A DNA stretch of 60,011 bases from Nitrospira sp. (GCA_016784355.1 JADHUV010000014.1:1-60011); one strand, 5' to 3'; positions 24,604 to 33,983 are shown, numbered from the stretch's first letter. Notes: a model not told the origin generated them from the sequence alone. Program-made: numbers and translations.

Positions 24604-27405
24604 ATGTCCATTGACTATAAAGACACATTAAATCTTCCGAATACTGCGTTTCCAATGAAAGCGAATCTTTCTAAAAAGGAAGTGCAACTGCTTGATTATT
24701 GGGATAAAAATGAAATATTGAATAAAATGCTTGCCAGGGACAAAAACAAAAGTTTTATATTGCACGACGGTCCTCCTTATGCAAATGGAAATATCCATAT
24801 TGGGCATGCCCTGAATAAAATTCTGAAAGATATAATTATCAAGTACAAGACTATGAAGGGGTTTTATGCACCGTATGTCCCAGGATGGGACTGCCACGGC
24901 TTACCGATTGAGCATCAAGTTGATAAGAAATTGGGATCAAAAAAGGCAACTACCCCTGTTAATGAAAAAAGACAGTTATGCAGAGATTATGCAAAGGGTT
25001 TTGTAGATATTCAAAAAGAGGAATTTAAGCGTCTCGGTGTCTTCGGAGATTGGAAAGATCCTTATATTACAATGAAATATGAATATGAGGCATCCATTGT
25101 CAAAGAGCTTCATAAGTTTGCAAAAAACGGTTCTCTGTATAAAGGGAAAAAACCTGTACACTGGTGTCCAACCTGTGTAACTGCTCTGGCAGAGGCAGAG
25201 GTTGAGCATGCCGATAAGACCTCCCCCTCGATATATGTAAAATTTAAGGTTGAGAAATCAGACGGAAAGATCAGTGATGAATCTGAAAAAGGTACATGGT
25301 TTGTTATATGGACAACGACTCCCTGGACCATACCGGCTAATATGGCTCTTACGCTGCATCCAGACTTTATGTACACTCGAGTCAGTACCCATGAAGGTGA
25401 TTTAATTATCGCAGATGAGCTTGCGGAAGGCTGTATGCAAAAGGCTGGATATCTGGATGGTCAGTATGAGATTTCCCAGGGCAAGTGGACTGGAAGTGAG
25501 CTTGAAGGCGTTACATGCCGTCATCCCTGGATAGACAGAATAGTTCCGGTAGTAGTAGGTGAGCATGTGACCCTGGAGCAGGGAACGGGTGTAGTTCATA
25601 CTGCGCCTGGTCATGGCGAAGATGACTTTGAAATGGGTCTTAAATATGGCATTGATGCTTATACTCCGGTTAATGACAGAGGACTATTTACTGAGGATGT
25701 AGAGGGGTTTGCCGGACAGTATGTTTTTAAGGCAAATGCGGAAATAATTAATAAAATCAAAAAGATCGGTGCATTATTAGGGGATGCTGTAGATATTGAA
25801 CACTCGTATCCGCACTGCTGGAGATGTAAAAAGCCTGTGATTTTCAGGGCTACTGAGCAGTGGTTTATATCCATGGAAAAAAATGACCTTCGAGGGCGGG
25901 CACTGCAGGAAATATCGAAGACAGAGTGGATTCCCAAATGGGGAATGGACCGGATTAACGGTATGGTTAAAGGTCGTCCTGACTGGTGTATATCGCGGCA
26001 GAGATCCTGGGGAGTACCCATCACTTTGCTTCAGTGTGAAAAGTGCGGAACTTACGTTAATGATGATAATGTAAGAAAAAATATAGAAGATCAAGTTGAG
26101 ATTGGCGGTGCTGATATATGGTTTGAAAAGGATGCATCGGACTTTTTGACCGAGGGATATAAATGCATCAAGTGCAGTGGGCAGGACTTTTTAAAGGAAA
26201 AAGATATTCTGGATGTCTGGTTTGATTCAGGGGTCAGTCATGCCGCGGTTATGGAAATTGATGAGAGACTTAGCAGTCCTGCTGATCTGTATCTTGAGGG
26301 CAGTGATCAGCACAGGGGTTGGTTTCAGAGTTCTTTGCTGGCATCAGTGGGCACAAGAGGCAGGGCGCCTTACAGGGCAGTATTGACACATGGCTTTGTG
26401 GTGGACGGCAAGGGCAAAAAGATGTCAAAGTCTCAGGGCAATGTTGTAGCGCCGCAGAAGATTATTGATGTACAGGGTGCCGAGATACTGAGACTCTGGT
26501 GCTCATCTGCTGATTACAGAGAGGATATGAAGATCTCTAATGAGATTATGGCGAGACTCGTGGAGGCGTATCGGAAAATAAGGAATACATCACGATACTT
26601 GCTTGGAAACATTGGGGACCTGGAGTCCGGCAGTTTAAAAACGATTCCTCAGGATGAGATGCAGGAGATAGACCGCCTGGCAATGAGTATGCTGCAGAGC
26701 CTTATTAAGAAGGTTACCCACTCCTATGAGACCTATGCCTTTTATGAGGTATATCACGCAATATATAGTTTTTGCATTATTGATATGAGTAATTTTTACC
26801 TCGATATACTGAAGGACAGGCTGTACACCAGTGCAGCAGATTCTTTAGAACGGCGTTCAGCGCAGCAGGTATTGTCTAACATATTGATTTCATTGACTAA
26901 AATGATAGCACCGATACTTTCATTTACTGCTGAAGAGATATGGACTCATATACCCGGACAGCCTGAGGAGAGCGTGTTTCTTGCCGAGTTTCCAGAGGTG
27001 GATGAAAGTCTGATAGATAGAGACCTTGAAACTCGATGGAAAAAACTGGCAGAGGTGCGTGCTGAGGTCAATAAGGCGCTGGAGAAAAAAAGGCAGGAAA
27101 AGTTGATTGGTAATGCGCTGGAGGCAGAGGTTATTTTATATGCAGGCAGTGAGTATGCGGAACTACTTAATAAATATAGGGAATATCTCCCTACACTGTT
27201 TATAGTTTCTGAGGCTGATGTAAGAGATATTGGGGAGGTTAATGCAGATGCGATACCTTGTGCCGAGCTTGATGGACTTTCTATTGAAGTGAAAAAGGCC
27301 GTCGGCGGGAAGTGTTTGCGATGCTGGAATAGAGACAGGAGTGTCGGGGAGTTCATGGATCACCCTGAGTTGTGCAAGAGATGCCATGAAGTAGTGAATA
27401 AGTGA
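24604..27405 (+). CDS. ileS: Isoleucyl-tRNA synthetase
   Basis: A 933-residue class I synthetase of bacterial type. The HIGH motif is at 65-68 (NIHIGHAL) and KMSKS at about 606-610. An editing CP1 domain lies between (WTTTPWTIPANMAL and GTGVVHTAPGHGEDD). The C-terminal zinc-binding Cys residues (CLRCWN and CKRC, about 906-930) are present. An ACGAGGAAA ribosome site precedes the ATG. Its stop overlaps the GTG start of lspA by four bases, an order conserved in many bacteria. No T-box leader is visible. Confidence 0.97.
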   Translation: MSIDYKDTLNLPNTAFPMKANLSKKEVQLLDYWDKNEILNKMLARDKNKSFILHDGPPYANGNIHIGHALNKILKDIIIKYKTMKGFYAPYVPGWDCHGLPIEHQVDKKLGSKKATTPVNEKRQLCRDYAKGFVDIQKEEFKRLGVFGDWKDPYITMKYEYEASIVKELHKFAKNGSLYKGKKPVHWCPTCVTALAEAEVEHADKTSPSIYVKFKVEKSDGKISDESEKGTWFVIWTTTPWTIPANMALTLHPDFMYTRVSTHEGDLIIADELAEGCMQKAGYLDGQYEISQGKWTGSELEGVTCRHPWIDRIVPVVVGEHVTLEQGTGVVHTAPGHGEDDFEMGLKYGIDAYTPVNDRGLFTEDVEGFAGQYVFKANAEIINKIKKIGALLGDAVDIEHSYPHCWRCKKPVIFRATEQWFISMEKNDLRGRALQEISKTEWIPKWGMDRINGMVKGRPDWCISRQRSWGVPITLLQCEKCGTYVNDDNVRKNIEDQVEIGGADIWFEKDASDFLTEGYKCIKCSGQDFLKEKDILDVWFDSGVSHAAVMEIDERLSSPADLYLEGSDQHRGWFQSSLLASVGTRGRAPYRAVLTHGFVVDGKGKKMSKSQGNVVAPQKIIDVQGAEILRLWCSSADYREDMKISNEIMARLVEAYRKIRNTSRYLLGNIGDLESGSLKTIPQDEMQEIDRLAMSMLQSLIKKVTHSYETYAFYEVYHAIYSFCIIDMSNFYLDILKDRLYTSAADSLERRSAQQVLSNILISLTKMIAPILSFTAEEIWTHIPGQPEESVFLAEFPEVDESLIDRDLETRWKKLAEVRAEVNKALEKKRQEKLIGNALEAEVILYAGSEYAELLNKYREYLPTLFIVSEADVRDIGEVNADAIPCAELDGLSIEVKKAVGGKCLRCWNRDRSVGEFMDHPELCKRCHEVVNK

Positions 27406-27881
27406 GGAGATTAGTGGCGTTTACTCTCATTGCATCACTTGTGATCGGTCTTGATTATATTACTAAGCAAATGATCGCTTCTAAGGTGCATATGTATCAG
27501 AGTATTGAGGTATTGCCTTTTCTTAATATTGTACATATTTATAATGAAGGGGCAGCCTTTGGGATGCTTCAGCAAATGGGTAATAATTTTTTTATTGTGA
27601 TAGCATCGCTTGCGATCATTTTTATGATTTATTATGCCATGAGACTGCAAAAGGGTATGGAGTTTTATGCCATGTCTTTAATTATGGGCGGGGCGGTCGG
27701 AAATTTGATAGATCGCATTAGAATTGGTAAAGTGCTGGATTTTATTGATGTATTTATTGGTAGTTGGCATTGGCCCGCCTTTAATGTAGCTGATTCTGCT
27801 TTAACTGTAGGTATAATAATGTTTATATGGTCAAGTATTAGAGTTGAGCTACGCGGCAGGCAGCATCCGCCAGTAAGTTAA
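27402..27881 (+). CDS. lspA: Lipoprotein signal peptidase (signal peptidase II)
   Basis: A 159-residue inner-membrane aspartyl protease that removes signal peptides from prolipoproteins. Four hydrophobic segments are evident. The conserved YNEGAAFG, GNLIDR, VLDF (Asp113) and FNVADS (Asp131) motifs are in order, and the last two Asp residues are the catalytic pair. It starts with GTG overlapping the ileS stop (GTGA). A short C-terminal RGRQHPPVS tail is not conserved. Confidence 0.94.
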   Translation: MRRLVAFTLIASLVIGLDYITKQMIASKVHMYQSIEVLPFLNIVHIYNEGAAFGMLQQMGNNFFIVIASLAIIFMIYYAMRLQKGMEFYAMSLIMGGAVGNLIDRIRIGKVLDFIDVFIGSWHWPAFNVADSALTVGIIMFIWSSIRVELRGRQHPPVS

Positions 27882-27938
27882 TATTACGGTTTTGCCGTAT
27901 AGGTGTTATATATGGATGTATATTAGGATGGGAGTGAG

Positions 27939-28112
27939 ATGAGTTTTAAATCTACAGGTGATCGTGAGGGCGGTATTAAAGCGGGTCTGAAGCATATATT
28001 GGCCAGAAAAAAGGAGAGACTTGCAAACGGCAAGTTCAATTGTCCCCTTTGCAGAGAGGTTTTCACCGGCATACGGGCACTTGGGGTGCATCTTAAGCAG
28101 CATTGCACCTGA
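27939..28112 (+). CDS. Small C2H2 zinc-finger-like protein
   Basis: A 57-codon ORF beginning ATG 27939 behind GGGAG (27930-27934) and ending TGA 28110-28112. The C-terminal half reads FNCPLCREVFTGIRALGVH and then LKQHC. The two Cys and two His are spaced as in a C2H2 zinc finger (CxxC, about 12 residues, HxxxH). The N-terminal half is basic (LARKKERLANGK). This suggests a tiny nucleic-acid-binding protein downstream of lspA. It is converging with tsaD. Bacterial proteins this small with a C2H2 unit are uncommon, and I do not recognise a named family. Confidence 0.55.
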   Translation: MSFKSTGDREGGIKAGLKHILARKKERLANGKFNCPLCREVFTGIRALGVHLKQHCT

Positions 28113-28170
28113 GGATAGTATAAGCCAGGCCGTGCGCCTGAAAAATGTAAGCAGAGTGATTAAGCCTGGA

Positions 28171-29169
28171 TTACCTGCCAACCGGCAGATTAGATCTGGG
28201 GTTAACTGAAAAATCAGCAAAATCCCCTTTTAAATATGAATGGTAAGCCGCAGCTGCGATCATCGCGGCATTATCAGTGCAAAGTACGGGTGATGGAAGC
28301 AATAGCTCTATTGCAGAGTTAGATGCAGCGGATGTAAACATTCGGCGAAGTTCGCTGTTGGCTGCAACTCCGCCTGCTATAGTAATAGTTTTCACGTCTC
28401 TTTGAAGCGCGATGTCTATCGTCCTTTTTATCAGAACATCTATAACCGCCGCCTGAAAGCTCGCTGCTATATCTGCTTTCTGTGAGTCACCATGGTTTTT
28501 TATATAGTAAAGCACGGACGTTTTCAGGCCGCTGAAGCTAAAATCATCGCTTCCCTTCATATTTGATCTTGGGAATGCAATAAATTTGGGGTTGCCCTGG
28601 GCGGCGAGCCTATCAATGGCAGGCCCTCCCGGATATCCAAGTCCAAGCATTTTGGCGACCTTGTCATAGGCCTCTCCTGCGGCGTCATCTCTTGTCCGTG
28701 CCAATTCTTCATACTCATCAGGGGCGTTTACAAGGTAGATGCTGGTATGGCCGCCGGATACCACCAATGAGAGAAAGGGATAATCAGGGGCGTGCTCTAA
28801 AAATACCGAATTGATATGGCCTTCCAGGTGATTTACCGCGATAAGGGGTATGTTTTGAGTGAAGGAGATAGATTTTGCAAAGCAGGCACCAATAATCAAT
28901 GAGCCGATAAGGCCGGGACCGTAGGTGAAGGCAATAGCATTAATATCGGGCAGTTTTACACCTGCCGCTGCAAGCGCTGCATCCACAACGGGTAAGATTT
29001 TTTCAATATGCTGTCGAGAGGCTAGTTCTGGCACAATTCCACCATATTTCAGGTGAATTGCATTTTGACTCGAGACCACATTAGAAAGTATTGCCCGGCC
29101 GTCGCGAACAACGGAGGCAGATGTGTCATCACAGGATGTATCTACGGCTAAAATTAACATGTTGTCCAC
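28171..29169 (-). CDS. tsaD: tRNA N6-threonylcarbamoyladenosine transferase
   Basis: The 332-residue TsaD (Gcp/Kae1) transfers the threonylcarbamoyl group to A37 of ANN-decoding tRNAs with TsaB and TsaE. The metal-binding HxxxH is His114/His118 (VNHLEGHIN). The ASKHA ATPase fold signatures AVDTSCDDTSASV at the start and SGGHTS in the middle are present. It ends with NPRSNLPVGR. The cluster of parS-like sites lies immediately upstream of its start. Confidence 0.95.
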   Translation of the reverse strand: MDNMLILAVDTSCDDTSASVVRDGRAILSNVVSSQNAIHLKYGGIVPELASRQHIEKILPVVDAALAAAGVKLPDINAIAFTYGPGLIGSLIIGACFAKSISFTQNIPLIAVNHLEGHINSVFLEHAPDYPFLSLVVSGGHTSIYLVNAPDEYEELARTRDDAAGEAYDKVAKMLGLGYPGGPAIDRLAAQGNPKFIAFPRSNMKGSDDFSFSGLKTSVLYYIKNHGDSQKADIAASFQAAVIDVLIKRTIDIALQRDVKTITIAGGVAANSELRRMFTSAASNSAIELLLPSPVLCTDNAAMIAAAAYHSYLKGDFADFSVNPRSNLPVGR

Positions 29170-29248
29170 ATATGAAATTCGGTAATATCCTTAAGGAAGT
29201 TATCATAAGGCGTTACAAATAGTCAATTTTTCGCCGAGGTGGTTTGTA

Positions 29249-29264
29249 TGTTCCACGTGGAACA
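29249..29264. promoter_or_regulatory. parS-like ParB binding site 1
   Basis: The perfect palindrome TGTTCCACGTGGAACA matches the widely conserved parS consensus (TGTTNCACGTGAAACA) in 15 of 16 positions, allowing N. It is one of three identical copies in 366 bp. ParB spreads from such sites to load SMC and segregate origins. Confidence 0.75.
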
Positions 29265-29304
29265 ATATTAATGTGGATAGTTTTATGGGACAAGTAATGC
29301 CCAT

Positions 29305-29320
29305 TGTTCCACGTGGAACA
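29305..29320. promoter_or_regulatory. parS-like ParB binding site 2
   Basis: Identical 16 bp palindrome. It is embedded in a longer palindrome, since CCATTG precedes and CAATGG follows in mirror form, extending symmetry to about 24 bp. Confidence 0.75.
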
Positions 29321-29598
29321 ATGGGGTGTAAACAGGCGCTTTGAGGCTGGTTATGTTGGTGGATATAGGTTCTTAGCACAGAAAGTCCCTATATATTCGA
29401 ACTTTATCAAGACATTTTAAACATCTGTTAATAACTGCTTGTAAATTAGTGAGTTCTTTGAGGTTATTCTTCCGGTAACGCCAGCAAGGGCCGTTTAAAT
29501 ATAGGGTTTGATCGTCTCTATTGCAGTGCCATGGTTAGAACGAGTGATAAATTATTTGGAAGGGATTTTATGGGAGATTGAGAATGCTGCATAGTGAA

Positions 29599-29614
29599 TG
29601 TTCCACGTGGAACA
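29599..29614. promoter_or_regulatory. parS-like ParB binding site 3
   Basis: Third identical palindrome, 279 bp beyond site 2. Repetition of an exact 16-mer three times with unrelated flanks argues strongly for a protein-binding function. Confidence 0.75.
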
Positions 29615-29712
29615 TGTGTTTGTTTGCTCCCTTGATTCGGCTGTTTTGTTGAGAGCGTGGGAGAGTGGCAGGCTGTGTTGTGAGGGTTTAGTGCTCAGTT
29701 CATAATAAAAAA

Positions 29713-29733
29713 GCAGGGTCTTATTGACCCTGC
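29713..29733 (-). terminator. Terminator after the PEP-CTERM gene
   Basis: GCAGGGTC (29713-29720) pairs with GACCCTGC (29726-29733). Reading the minus strand, TTTTTTATT follows. It lies about 25 bases beyond the true stop of the frameshifted gene at 29759. Confidence 0.72.
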
Positions 29734-29758
29734 CTTTAGTGGTGCTTTTGTAATTGTG

Positions 29759-30450
29759 CTATTTGTTATGTTTTCTGCGGTAAATGGCTAGTCCGGTGAG
29801 TCCGCCGCCTAAGAGCAGGAGTGTGCCCGGTTCCGGGACTATTGCTCCGCCTGCATCGTCACCTTCATAGGATGTGCCGTAAATGAAGGTGAGTTGGCCA
29901 ACTGTGTCAGCATCCAGGTCGCCGATAAAATCCATTGATATCGTTACTGGGGCTTGTAATATTTTGTAATGTCTATAATATCATCCACTCCCAGACCATC
30001 CCAGCCTGCAGGGGCGCCTGATTGAGGATCAAATGAGGTGTTGCTAAGGACATAATCACCGAGTCCTCCATTTATGCTGTCTACTCCGGCGCGGTATGCC
30101 CATTCACCGTCGAGGTTGCTTCCATATGTCAGGGTTATGTTGTTGGGGTAAAAAATATCTGAGATATTGGCTGTAACATGCGGGTTGCTTATGGCGCCAT
30201 TAAAATCAAAAAAGATACCGCCGAGAACCTCGTTAGGTACATGAGTGGCTGATGCCTCACTTGTGAGTGTGATATTAAAGCCGGTTGATGTATCCCGAAA
30301 TACTGCCCTGGCTGCCCTGCCGTTTGAATCGCTCGCTGTCCATGTAAGACCATCTGAAGAGCTGCCGGTGAGAAGCGGCATTGCCTCTGCGCCTGATGTA
30401 ATAAGGGCCAGCGAGATTATAAGTGCTGCAATTAAAGATTTTACTCTCAT
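29759..30450 (-). pseudogene. PEP-CTERM exported protein, frameshifted
   Basis: The main frame (29944-30450, 168 codons) starts with a signal peptide (MRVKSLIAALIISLALITSGAEA) and continues as a secreted beta-rich domain. It stops after DIIDITKYYKPQ. In another frame the sequence continues APVTISMDFIGDLDADTVGQ, then VPEPGTLLLLGGG, a hydrophobic helix and YRRKHNK, ending at 29761-29759. That is a complete PEP-CTERM sorting signal, recognised by exosortase for surface attachment. One extra A in the A run of ACAAAATATT (minus strand, about 29961-29965) joins the two frames. Repaired length is about 230 residues. The shift may be real or a homopolymer error. Confidence 0.8.
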
Positions 30451-30684
30451 GTTTCCTCCTGATATAAATTTGTGTATTTAAAGATATTATTATGCATTTA
30501 AGTATAAGCAATTTATGTGCCACGCGCAACCTATTGATTAATAAGGATAAGTTCGTGAAAGGTATCATGGATAAGTGTAAACTAATTGGTCGCATGTAAA
30601 GTTATTCGACTTTTTTGTTCCAATTGGAGGTTTTTTTTGACGAGCAAGAGTCGTGTCGGGTATGGGTTCGGTGGTGTTGGGATA

Positions 30685-31476
30685 CTATAGCTTATATATG
30701 CCGGGTCTTCTATCAGTAAACAGATTGTTGTACTGATTTAATGATTTGTTTCTTGAATCTGCTGGATTTAGCTTTGCTGTTATTATTTCTTCATCTGCCA
30801 TGGATGCCCTTGTAAGGATCTTGCCCTGAGCTGAGACAATCTCACTATTACCGATAAAAGTCAATGGGTTACCTGAAGTTCTATCCTCTGTTCCTACCCT
30901 GTTGGCAGTAAGAGCGGCTACCCTGTTTTCCAGGCATCTGACGGGCATGGAATCCGGGCAGAAGGGAAGTACGAGGTTTGAAGGATGGGCGACGATATCC
31001 GCCCCCATCAGGGCAAGTGTTCTCATAGATTCGGGGAAAAACCAGTCAAAACAGATCATGATCCCTATGCGGCCGATCTGTGTATCCCATACCTTAAATC
31101 CGGAATCTCCAGGAGTGAAATAGAGCGTCTCTTCATAAAAAAGATGGGTCTTTCTATAAGAACCTATGAAGCCCTCAGGACCGGTGAGTATAGCGGAGTT
31201 GAAATAACGGTCGCCCTCTCTTTCCGGCAGGCCTCCGACAATATGGCATTTAAGGGATGCTGATAGTCGGCAGAGAAAGTCAGTGGTAGGTCCGGCAGGG
31301 ATTTCTTCAGACAGTTCAGCAATCTCCTTTTGAGAGGCAAACTGATAGCCTGTAGCAAAAAATTCCGGCAGAACTATAAGGTCGGCCGTTGTGTCTGATA
31401 ATGCGGCCTCTACTTTTTGAAAGTTATGTACTACCTCTCCAAAAACAGGGTTAAGCTGATAAATGCCCGCAATCAT
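30685..31476 (-). CDS. Nitrilase-superfamily carbon-nitrogen hydrolase
   Basis: A 263-residue member of the nitrilase superfamily, which hydrolyses amides through a Glu-Lys-Cys triad. All three residues are visible: Glu38 (IVLPEFF), Lys109 (SYRKTHLF) and Cys142 (GIMICFDWFFPE). Length and motifs fit omega-amidase/predicted amidohydrolase relatives. The substrate cannot be assigned. It is divergent from the DUF362 gene, with about 55-115 bp between starts, depending on the start used for the latter. Confidence 0.8.
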   Translation of the reverse strand: MIAGIYQLNPVFGEVVHNFQKVEAALSDTTADLIVLPEFFATGYQFASQKEIAELSEEIPAGPTTDFLCRLSASLKCHIVGGLPEREGDRYFNSAILTGPEGFIGSYRKTHLFYEETLYFTPGDSGFKVWDTQIGRIGIMICFDWFFPESMRTLALMGADIVAHPSNLVLPFCPDSMPVRCLENRVAALTANRVGTEDRTSGNPLTFIGNSEIVSAQGKILTRASMADEEIITAKLNPADSRNKSLNQYNNLFTDRRPGIYKL

Positions 31477-31591
31477 TCATTAAGATAGCATCATTGATAT
31501 CGGATTGTCGAATATGTGATGCGTATCTGCTATGTCTGACGAGAAAATAATTGTATATGCCGGACATTTAAAAAATGCTATTATTATTGTT

Positions 31592-32704
31592 ATGTCCAGT
31601 GTTTATATAAGAAATGCCGTATATGATTATGCTTCTTTACGGCCTGTCATTTTTGAATTAATGGAGATTCTGGATCGGGATCTTATAAAGACTCAGACGC
31701 GGGTCTTGATAAAGCCCAATCTTCTCGCGGCCTCGCCGCCTGATCAGGCAGTAATCACACACCCGAACATAATAAAGGCCGTAGCCGCTTATGTTATAGA
31801 GAAAGGTGCGGTTCCGGTTATATCAGACAGCCCTGCGGTAAGTTCATTTGAGCGGATTCTTCAGATAGGCGGCATTGCTGAGGCCCTTAAGGGTATGAAT
31901 GTTCAGTTTGCAGAGTTTAAACGCCCCTTAAAGGTAGATGTCGGCAGACCGTTTAATTCTATTGAGATCTCGGCCGAGGCAATGGAGGCAGACGTGCTGA
32001 TTAACCTGCCAAAACTGAAGACTCATACCCAGATGCTCCTTACTCTGGGTGTTAAGAATCTCTTTGGGTGCATACTGGGCAGAACAAAGCCGGAATGGCA
32101 TTTAAGAGCGGGGGTTGACCGGGAGATGTTTGCCACTCTTCTGGTAAGGATATTCGGAGCGCTTAAACCGCAGATTAATATTCTGGACGGAATCCTGGCA
32201 ATGCAGGGTGAGGGTCCCGGAAAGTCAGGCGAACCCAGAGAGCTAGGTATTGTTATGGGGTCTGATAATGCTGCTGCTCTTGATATAACGGTGTCTAAAA
32301 TGTTTGGAATGCAGGAGGGCTCTCTTCTGACAAGCAGGATAGCAGAGAAAGAAGGTCTTGTCTCCGGCCCGATTACTATAGAGGGCGAACTTCCCCTTAT
32401 AAATGACTTTAAATTTCCCGAGATGGCAGAAATGGTCTTTGGGCCGGCATTTTTTCATAATATGATCAGAAAGCACCTTGTGCAGAGGCCGGTCTGCAGT
32501 GATAAGCTATGCCGATTGTGCGGAGAATGCTGGGATTATTGTCCTGCAAAGGCAATTAAGAGGAAGCAAAACAAACTTGTCTTTGATTATGAAAAGTGCA
32601 TACGCTGTTATTGCTGCCTTGAGGTATGTCCATACGGGGCTTTAAAGACGTATGAGACTGTCCCGGGTAAATTGGCGCGTAAAATATTGAAGTTTGAATC
32701 ATGA
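31592..32704 (+). CDS. DUF362 protein with ferredoxin domain
   Basis: About 370 residues. The N-terminal DUF362 domain (RVLIKPNLLAASPPDQAVITHP, LPKLKTHTQMLLTLGVKNLFGC) is followed by a C-terminal pair of 4Fe-4S motifs, CRLCGECWDYCP and CIRCYCCLEVCP. Such fusions are common in anaerobes and are thought to be redox proteins of unknown reaction. ATG 31592 is preferred. An upstream in-frame ATG at 31532 would add 20 residues (SDEKIIVYAGHLKNAIIIV) not seen in the family. Confidence 0.8.
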   Translation: MSSVYIRNAVYDYASLRPVIFELMEILDRDLIKTQTRVLIKPNLLAASPPDQAVITHPNIIKAVAAYVIEKGAVPVISDSPAVSSFERILQIGGIAEALKGMNVQFAEFKRPLKVDVGRPFNSIEISAEAMEADVLINLPKLKTHTQMLLTLGVKNLFGCILGRTKPEWHLRAGVDREMFATLLVRIFGALKPQINILDGILAMQGEGPGKSGEPRELGIVMGSDNAAALDITVSKMFGMQEGSLLTSRIAEKEGLVSGPITIEGELPLINDFKFPEMAEMVFGPAFFHNMIRKHLVQRPVCSDKLCRLCGECWDYCPAKAIKRKQNKLVFDYEKCIRCYCCLEVCPYGALKTYETVPGKLARKILKFES

Positions 32705-32800
32705 AATTATGTACGCAAGGTTATTACGATAAGAATGTAACCAGCTAATTTTAAAGTATATTGTGCCGGCAATTAGCCTGCATAAATATAGCTGAGGCTA

Positions 32801-33655
32801 ATGATTATGAGATTGAAACTGCTTTCCGTCCTGATTGCCGTAACCTGCATTTTGTGTGCTGAACTGCTTTGCGCCCAGGAACTGGTGATGGGGATACATC
32901 CTTATAATCCATCTGCCAAACTGATAGAAAAATTTACTCCCCTGGCAGCGTATCTCTCTAAAGTACTAGGGCAGGAGGTCTCAATAAAGATCTCCAAAAA
33001 CTATGAAGAACATATAGCCCGCATTGGTAATAATAATCTGGATATTGCTTATATGGGGCCGGCCTCTTATGTAAAGCTTATCAGTAATTATGGACCCAGA
33101 CCGCTGCTGGCAAAATTGGAGGTCAATGGAAAACCTTATTTTCGGGGAATGATAGTGACATCGGCTCAAAGCAATATTAAGTCGATTGGGCAATTAAGAG
33201 GTGCGCGCTTTGCATTCGGAGACCCGCAGTCCACAATGAGCCACTTTATTCCAAGATTTATGCTGCTTAAGGCTGGAATAGAGGTTAGTGATTTAAGTAA
33301 ATATTCTTTTCTGAGTAACCATGATAATGTTGCGCTAGGGGTGTTGATGGGTTATTTCGATGCAGGTGCAGTAAAGGAAGAGACCTATACGAAATATAAT
33401 TCAAGAGGGCTCACTATTATTGAGGTCACTCCAGCCATTTCTGAGCATCTATTTGTTGCAAGCCAGACAATGAATCCTATCGTGCTTGATACACTGCAAA
33501 GGGCTATGATTGCCCTGTATAAGTCTGCTGACGGTATGTCCATTATTCGTTCTATAAAATCTTCTGCTACAGGTCTTGTACCTGTCCTTGATAAAGATTA
33601 TGACAACCTCAGGCAGATGCTCAGTGTATTGGAGGAAAATGGTATAAGTCCTTGA
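32801..33655 (+). CDS. PhnD-like periplasmic substrate-binding protein
   Basis: A 284-residue protein with a signal peptide (cleavage expected near LCAQ, about residue 26). It has the PhnD/phosphonate-type binding fold: LVMGIHPYNPSAKLIEKFTPLAAYLSK, DIAYMGPASYVKL, and FGDPQSTMSHFIPRFML. Relatives bind phosphonate, phosphite or related oxyanions for an ABC importer. No permease or ATPase lies nearby, so it may serve a remote importer or act as a sensor ligand protein. It follows the DUF362 gene by about 95 bases. Confidence 0.78.
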   Translation: MIMRLKLLSVLIAVTCILCAELLCAQELVMGIHPYNPSAKLIEKFTPLAAYLSKVLGQEVSIKISKNYEEHIARIGNNNLDIAYMGPASYVKLISNYGPRPLLAKLEVNGKPYFRGMIVTSAQSNIKSIGQLRGARFAFGDPQSTMSHFIPRFMLLKAGIEVSDLSKYSFLSNHDNVALGVLMGYFDAGAVKEETYTKYNSRGLTIIEVTPAISEHLFVASQTMNPIVLDTLQRAMIALYKSADGMSIIRSIKSSATGLVPVLDKDYDNLRQMLSVLEENGISP

Positions 33656-33811
33656 TACTATTGATTATTTCTGAGGCATTGCGAGGGGAATTTATTGATT
33701 TACGCGGGTTTTGAATTTCCGTCTGCATAACTCGGCAATAACAATTGAAGAATGTTTGAGATTTTATGGTCACTGCAGGACATGGGAGAGGAAGTAAGTA
33801 TGCATAAAAAA

Positions 33812-33888
33812 TGGTAGCGATGGCTGGACTCGAACCAGCGACTCTACGGATATGAGCCGTATGCTCTAACCGGCTGAGCTACATCGCC
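33812..33888 (-). tRNA. tRNA with CAU anticodon (elongator Met or Ile2)
   Basis: A 77-base tRNA with encoded CCA. Acceptor GGCGATG pairs with CATCGCT-like 3' strand. The anticodon loop is CTCATAT (CAU), and the T arm is GCTGG-TTCGAGT-CCAGC. The normal G1-C72 type pairing rules out initiator. CAU is read as Met unless TilS converts C34 to lysidine, giving Ile2. The sequence alone does not decide between them here. Confidence 0.9.
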
Positions 33889-33983
33889 GTACACACTTTC
33901 GTAAGACTAGGAAATTAACAGAACTAGGCGCTTAAAGTCAACTGCGCATTTCTCAAAGACACCGGGATGATCCGGTTCGGGGC

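Larger units (their letters stand above)
29170..29758. other. Intergenic region with parS-like cluster
   Basis: About 590 bp without a credible gene, between the start of tsaD and the end of the PEP-CTERM gene. It holds three identical 16 bp palindromes described separately, and a bidirectional-looking terminator near 29713-29733. The remainder has no other obvious signal. Confidence 0.6.
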
